DNA of 64,000 nt from positions 1-64,000 of the forward strand of contig CANTFK010000769.1 of assembly GCA_947646735.1 (NCBI GenBank). Direction: 5' to 3'. Made by a program: the position numbers and the translations under genes. The DNA comes from Peronospora farinosa (lineage: Eukaryota > Oomycota > Peronosporomycetes > Peronosporales > Peronosporaceae). Positions 58,299-64,000 of this stretch are shown here, piece after piece (position 1 is the stretch's first letter; each line of letters opens with the position of its first letter). The notes beneath the pieces are model-generated. The model had not been told where the DNA came from. It made no database searches and was given only the letters and a program-made list of their open reading frames with translations.

Positions 58299-59429
58299 TG
58301 TGGTGGAGTGGTTTTTAAAAATTGTATGATAAGACCCCAAACCACTCACTGTTACGGACTGCCGACTGTCGGAGGGGGTACCCCGATGCCGCGTATGGAC
58401 CTTCTCTCACCTTGTGTACCCGTCGGCTTGCGGGTTGCACTCTTCGGAGGACTTGGTGATGTAGACGTATGCCTTGAGGGAGGTAGACCTGGGGGCCTCA
58501 AGTGGATATGCTTCACTCGGTGGGCCGGTAGGTGGCCACTCGATCGACCTTGTCGAGAGTGGACTTAGAGCCAATTCTTCAGGGAGCTTGTCCCTGGCCT
58601 TTTCCTTCTTGTTTCAGGTGTATCAACCACCTAACCTTTACTTTGCTCCCGGACCGTGAGGTAAGGGAGACCGCTTCCGATAGCGAGTCTTGGGGGGTTG
58701 CTACTCGAACAAACTCACAGGCCAAATATATTCTGGAGCTCTATTCGCACTTGAACTTCGCTACACAACTGTCTTCGACGGGGGGCCAAAATATATACCT
58801 TCCCGGAACAGTGAGTAACTTAGAGCAAGTTCTTCTTGGGTGACGGAGTCGTGCCACGTAGATCGCAAACTGAATAGTATGTAATATAGTCCTATCTTAT
58901 TAGCTCCTTTACTCTATCCTTGCCTGACGCTTTGATTCCTTGCGTCGACTGGTCTGATCCTTGTATTAACTGGTCAGGAGTGGCTGAACCCCGAAAGGCC
59001 GAGGTCGACCAATGAGGGACCCACGTCTACCGATGAGGGACCCAGGTCTACCGATGAGGGACCTGGTCGACCAATGAGGGACCCAGGTCTACCGACGAGG
59101 GACCGGGTCGACCGACGAGGGACCCAGGTCTACCGATGAGGGACCGGGTCGACCAATGAGTGACCCAGGTCTACCAAATGAGGGACCAAGGTCTACCAAC
59201 GAGGGGCCAGGTCGATCATGAAGGACCCTGGTCAAATCCCTTCGGTACCGGTTAATCGGTACCCTGATACTGATTTTTCTTCTGTGGGTCCTGCGGATTG
59301 TTCTCCACCAATGGTCGCTCCCCTTCGAGGCCCCTGTCTCTCTGGTCTCCTGTCCCTGACCCACGGTCTATACACCGACTCCAACTAAATTCTGGGATCC
59401 CCACATCACAAAAACAGCGTTTCACCACA
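58299..59429 (-). mobile_element. LTR type D, 3' LTR of Element 4
   Basis: 1131 bp. On the + strand it runs TGTGGTGGAGTGG...CGTTTCACCACA. Orientation is fixed by the adjoining polypurine tract (59430-59443, - strand GTGCAGGGGGCGGC). It holds a 20-21-bp minisatellite at 58990-59230 and the conserved block at 58370-58439. Confidence 0.9.
58990..59230. repeat. 20-21-bp minisatellite in LTR type D
   Basis: About 11 units alternating CAGGTCTACCGATGAGGGAC+C and GGGTCGACCAATGAGGGACC. A decayed version lies in the solo LTR (about 54770-54945, read as GGTCCCTCATTGGTCGACC), and a two-unit trace at 61605-61660. Confidence 0.92.
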
Positions 59430-59475
59430 GCCGCCCCCTGCACTTGCTCAACCGTACAACGAATTGAGCACGCGC

Positions 59476-61341
59476 ATGTCTTCACTCCCTTCGTCACGTA
59501 GTATCTTCACTTTCCTTTTTGTTGATCATCCATCTCTAATACGTGTCGTTCCAGCCATGTCTTCTCCTGGTTCTGACCCACCATCTGATGACCTCCCGTC
59601 CGATGACCCACCGTCTGAAGAGCCGACCTCGGTCGTCCCCGCGCCTTCGGTTGCTCCTGGCTCTGACCCACCATCTGCTGACTCACCGTCTGAAAAGCCG
59701 ACCTCGATCGTCCCCGCGCCTTCGATTGACTATTCTTTCGAAGAGGCGTCCTTGGCCGACCTTCCCGGGCCGGTATCTTCATCGTTGAGTTCTGCAGAAA
59801 CTGTCGTCGTTGACAGCTCTCCTGTTTTCACGGCTTTGCCTCCTGCCAAGACGGCCGATTCTTCTGCCACGCCGGTCTCCATGGTTGACAATCCGTCTTC
59901 CGCGCCAGTCGACGCGCGTGTAGCTCTGCAGGAACTGCATGCTCTCGTGGACGCACAGTCTCACCGCATAGAGTACTGCGAGGGTCGGCTAGGTGTCGTT
60001 CCCACTTCGGCCACCTTATTGTCCACTCGTTGTGAGCGTTTGGAAGAGACGTTACGCGCCAATTCCCGGCTGGTGGTCCAACTCCGCGAAGATCTTCAGC
60101 GCGAGACGACTCTGGTGGATCGTCTGCGATGGAAGATCGACCACAACCGAATCCGTTACTCGCTTCTCGCTGCCGAGCTTGATCACGTCGACTTCTCCGA
60201 TGGGCCACCTCCGGGACCAGCTCCTCTTTCGGCCGCTTCTCCCCCAGCCGTAGGTTCCCCGTCGAGGCCGGCGAAAGCTCTTGGTAAACGGTCCAGGCGG
60301 CCGTCACCATGTGTACCTGCCAAAGTTTCCAAGCCTCCGCGACCCGACCCATCTGCCATACCGCTGTCGGCAGTCTCTGGTGGTCGCTCTCCTGTCGTGC
60401 TGGAGTCTCCAGACGACGACCTCAGTGACGACAGCGAGACACTTCGGGCAGCTCTGGCCAAGTATCGTTCTGCTAATCGGCGCCCCACCAGTATGAACCT
60501 TATACGTCTTCCGCCGACGTCCGCTCCTCCATCGAGGACCACCTCGGCTACCGGCCTCTCGCTGAAACGGGCGATGTTCGGGACGTCTGACTCGGAGACT
60601 GAGTCGTCTGCGTAGAAAGAAAAGAGCGCATCCACTGTTGCGGACAACACCCTGCTCCCTTCGGCCGACTCTTGCTTGCTCCCCAAGGATGCCATGATCC
60701 CAGGGTACATGCAGTCGAAGACCTTCTCCGCTGCGGAAGTGGCACCTTGGCCGGTCGACCTGGTCAATTCTTGGTGCATTGTAACAATGTCTCCCAAAGA
60801 CTTGGTCGACCAGCTGAATCTACCTTAGGGTTGGTTTGGTCCTCCGGACGGAAACCTTGACCGCCCTCCCAAATGGAAGAAGTCGTTGGTGAACCCTCCA
60901 ATGATCCAGAGATTGCTAGCGGCGGAACATTGGGTGGAAGCTCGTGTTCCCATGCAGCCCGTTTCCTTCCGACCTGTTGGCTGGTTCGCCCAGTTGGCAG
61001 CGGCCTACATCCAGTTTGACGAAGAGCATAGTCAAGCACTTTGGGAGGCGACTCACTGCCTGTGGATCTCCAAGGACCAAGCGCGCGCGAATTCTCTCCT
61101 CGCATTTTACTACAACGCGCGGAAGAAGCTTCGGAGTCGGGCGACTCGAGCGTGGCGGGAGGTGGTCGACCTTATCTTCATTGGGATGAGCAAGGGCCAC
61201 TGCGATCTCGACATTTTCCTGGACCCCTTCTTCCGTCATCTTCCTCGAACCCGCCGTGTAGTTTATTGGTTCCCTGGTCGTGAAGAGGGGTCGGACCCGG
61301 TCGACCTGCTTGAGGCCCTTCGGGTGTCGGATTCCGCGTGA
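59476..61341 (+). pseudogene. Antisense ORF of Element 4 (type D)
   Basis: One frame of about 622 codons broken only by TAG at 60613-60615 and TAG near 60826. The start is ATG 59476 or 59557 (MSSPGSDPPS). A Pro/Ser/Asp repeat region comes first (SDPPSxDxPSxEPTS units, 59570-59730), then a coiled coil (about 59925-60180), a Ser/Pro/Arg linker and AMFGTSDSETES. The C-terminal part follows with MIPGYMQSK, VAPWPVDLV, QALWEATHCLWISK, GHCDLDIFLDPFFRH and YWFPG. The first stop sits between linker and C-terminal domain, as in Element 1. No known domain; not closely related to types A-C outside the motifs. Confidence 0.83.
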
Positions 61342-61685
61342 CCGTGGCTCACCCAGTATCGGTTGTCTTCTGTGCCCCATCCTGGCGCGCTAATTCCACG
61401 CCTCAAAGGCAAGTTTGGGCCATCCGTTTAGGTCTTCCCTTGAACATGAATCTTCTTTTCCCTTCGATCCTATTTTGTGTGCTTGTCCATCTTCTTTCTC
61501 CTCTTGCCATGTTTTCCTCTGTTCTAGTTGATCTTGGTAATCTTCCTCCTTTGTTCTCCGTTCTCCTATACTCCTAACTCGTGGAAGTTCGAGGTCGCCC
61601 CGCAGGCGACCCAAGTCGTCCAACGAGGGGCTGGGCCGACCATTGAGGGAATCGGTCCACCTTCTAAGAAACTTGCGACCGTCTG
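61342..61685. other. Spacer between antisense ORF and pol of Element 4
   Basis: About 340 bp between two convergent ORF ends, pyrimidine-rich (CTTCTTTCTCCTCTTG), with two trace units of the LTR type D repeat at 61605-61660. It probably holds both polyadenylation signals. Confidence 0.5.
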
Positions 61686-64000
61686 CTAGTTTTCATGGCT
61701 TTGCATTACTTCGAAGCGTTTATGGCTTGTCTTCTTGCGCTCGAAGTCCCGGAGTAAAGCTCCGCAATTCAGATCCACTTCGTCCACCCGCGAGGGGTCG
61801 GAGTGCCGTTCGCTTGAGGTCGGTAGGCCATGGTCGCTCTCTGACGTTGACCCACCATACGGCTGAAAGCTCGGAAGAAGTCCGACATAAACCCCGGTTC
61901 CCGATCGTGGCGGATCGTCTCACAGGCGCCAAAACGGCGGAAAACGCATTCTTCATATCCCTCAGCTACTGTCTGGGCTGTCCGTGAAGCACTTGCCTTC
62001 GCCATCACATAACCTGTGAGCAGGTCGACCCAGATCAGTAGGACCGTTTTCCTTTATACGACTTGGGGAGAGAAGGTATGTGGTCCATCGCGATGATTTG
62101 GAAAGGGTACGTCGCTTCAACATTCCTCGGAGACCTTTCTTGTAAAGTGGGCCTCCCTTTCCCAGTCTCACAATCCATGCACTGACCCACATATTTCTGA
62201 ACACTCCGGAACAGACCTCTCCAATGACAATGTCGTCTGATCCATTGATAAGTACGCCCGATTCCCTGATGGCCGCCTTCCAAACTTGTATCATAGTGAT
62301 GGAGGACATCGGCCTGGAGACTCTCAGGTATCACCAATCTGGCAGTTATGTCTCGGTCGTCTCCCTTGATCCTCTGGCTGGGGCAGTACACCAGCAGTCC
62401 TTCTTCACTTATCTCGTATCTTCCGACATTTTGCTGCAGTTTCTGGTCGATTCCACTGACAAATCCTTCCAGTATCCCTTCAAATATGCCTATAACTCGC
62501 GTACCCAGCTCTCCTCTTCTTACGCATCTCGGATCCCTTCCATCCGGAGTTGTTGTACCACATCTTCTTGCATGACCTCTCCCGATATTTTGACGGGGGA
62601 CCGTGATCTCGTCACCGCAGATACCTTGACCGACTGACCCCGGTCTCTAGGGACCAGCACCTCTGGCAGCCGATTGATTGCTTCTAGACCTGGCCACTCT
62701 CCTCTCGATATCGACTCGACCCCTCGCTGCTGATGTAAAGCCGCACTGGTCAACTGGTCTGCACTCTGATTCCAGTCTCGTTTCACATGTAAGACTGCGT
62801 GGGTGGGCCACGACTGGAGTTTACTCAACGCCTTGGCCCGAACGGGGATAAACCTGAAGCTTTGCATTCAATCTCTCCACGCATCTGTCTTATAACCAGA
62901 TTGCAGTCTCCACAAATAATCAAACGCCGTCGCTCTATTGGCTCCAACAGGTCAAAACCCAGTAACATGCCCTCATATTCAGCTTCATTCACCGTAGACT
63001 TGTCGAGATATTTCGATGCAGCTGCGACTATAGTCCATGCAGGAAGTCTCCACACAATAGTGCTGCAGGCGCCTCCCCCTTGCTTCACCCGGGCCAACCC
63101 ATCGAAACTCATCACAAACAGTTCTTCATTTAGTTCCACTGTAGGCGTCGGTAGGTCGACCACTTGCCTGGATTGCTTCTTGGGAGCAATTGACGACAGA
63201 ATTGAGTCGACATTTTTTCGAGGCGTAATACTGGCTGCTAACGCCCCCAGTACCTGGTCCTCGCCTTTCTTGCATTTCACAATCTCCAAAGTCCACTGGG
63301 ATAAAGAGCGGCCCAATTTCCCAAGCGACCTTGCAACCCCAAAGACTTCACTAGCCAGGCTAGTGTAGAGTGCCTCGTCAGAACCTTGAGTGGATGGGTG
63401 ACCAACATCGTATAGCAAGTCTCCAATATTCGTAACAACACCAGCACTTCCTTTTCCACTGTACTATAGTTCACCTCGTTTGACTTGAGGGTTCGGCTCG
63501 TGAACATTATAGGCATATACTGGCCGTCGTAATTCTGCACCAACGACGCCGAGGTGGCCCAATCACTTGCGTAGACATATAAACTGCCTCTTTAGCCGGG
63601 TCGAAATGGCGCCGTAGCAATCTTGTTCTTGAGCATGGCAAACGCTACTTGTACCTTCGACCATTTTCCTTCGTCGTCTTCCTGGGCCGCCACGCCATCG
63701 TTAGCCTTCAATTTGCACCTCCAAGCGTAAAATTTCACCTCTCTCAGTTCGTAAAGGATCGACGCGTATACGGCATAATCTTCGATGTACCTGCTGTAGT
63801 AGTTTAGTCTTTCTAGAAAGGAATGCATAGCCTTCAGCGTTGTCGGTAGAGGTAGGTCGACCAAAGACTGAAGATCTTTTGGGTGGGCCTCTAGTCCCTC
63901 CTTGGAGACTCGATGTCCAAGATACTCGACCTTCCGACATCCCCACGTACTCTTGACGGCACTGACCGACAAATTCTAATAGTCACACACGTCTAGTAAC
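61686..64000 (-). pseudogene. Ty3/gypsy Element 4 pol, internally deleted and cut by window edge
   Basis: On the - strand from RT (about 64000-63600; SVSAVKSTWGCRKVEYLGHR) through the degenerate first RNase H (about 63590-63250; VYASDWATS, TRHSTL). The second RNase H follows (about 63120-62740; FDGLA, NEAEYEG, CGDCNL, NQSADQL), then integrase (about 62330-61810; HH-CC finger ending CMDC, MDHIPSLPKS, MAYRPQANGT). Right after QANGT the sequence jumps to DPSRVDEVDLNCGALL, the end of the chromodomain, so about 750 bp are deleted relative to Element 3 (junction near 61805). Frameshifts near 62030, 62400-62520, 62825 and 63590. Confidence 0.9.

Overview
The window looks like a repeat-rich chromosome segment of an oomycete, most likely a Phytophthora or downy-mildew relative (Peronosporaceae). 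The evidence is short GT-AG introns in compact genes, Ty3/gypsy elements with a chromodomain plus an extra archaeal-type RNase H (a combination I recall being described in oomycetes), oomycete-type copia elements, and a decayed signal-peptide/RxLR-dEER-like effector reading frame. I cannot name the species.

Layout. (1) About 1-29.9 kb is a stack of large Ty3/gypsy elements. Element 1 (pol + strand, 1-3709) is cut by the window edge. Element 2 (pol 12054-16633 +) is nearly full length. Element 3 (pol 22831-26448 -) lies between the two arms of a 2.38-kb inverted repeat (18223-20605 and 26449-29925). Between elements 1 and 2 is a 5.7-kb block of three tandemly joined LTR units (6268-11973), stuffed with an 18-bp GCGATCC minisatellite. 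A solo LTR with a clean 4-bp target duplication (28134-29221) interrupts the right arm of the inverted repeat. (2) 30223-35458 is a complete but decayed copia element (- strand) with two LTRs. (3) 35779-44872 is an island of cellular genes: VPS41 (six exons), RPS9/uS4, prohibitin-2, TIM23 and a long unrecognised coiled-coil protein. (4) 45.3-58.3 kb is a graveyard: a gypsy integrase/chromodomain relic, an RxLR-like effector relic, a reversed copia fragment, a copia element (50374-56795) split by two solo LTRs, and a hAT scrap. (5) 58299-64000 is Element 4, a third Ty3/gypsy family on the - strand, running off the window.

The most interesting system is the architecture shared by all four Ty3/gypsy copies. 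Each has a pol with RT, a catalytically degraded first RNase H, a second intact archaeal-type RNase H, integrase and chromodomain. Each also carries, between pol and the 3' LTR and on the opposite strand, a long conserved reading frame. That frame encodes an N-terminal coiled coil, a Ser/Pro/Lys-rich linker, an LFG-acidic motif and a conserved C-terminal domain (core HCDLDI-LDPFF). Its start lies about 50-130 bp inside the 3' LTR, and it converges on the 3' end of pol. The protein is recognisable across three strongly diverged families and is often less damaged than pol. No Gag or protease is visible on the sense strand of the only copy whose 5' region is present. The combination of an added RNase H and an antisense ORF resembles the plant Tat lineage and may be independent convergence.

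The LTRs (TGTGG...CCACA) of the families differ in sequence, but each carries its own U3 minisatellite and all share a ~70-bp block near the 3' end. Statements on identity are by eye. Frameshifts may include sequencing errors.
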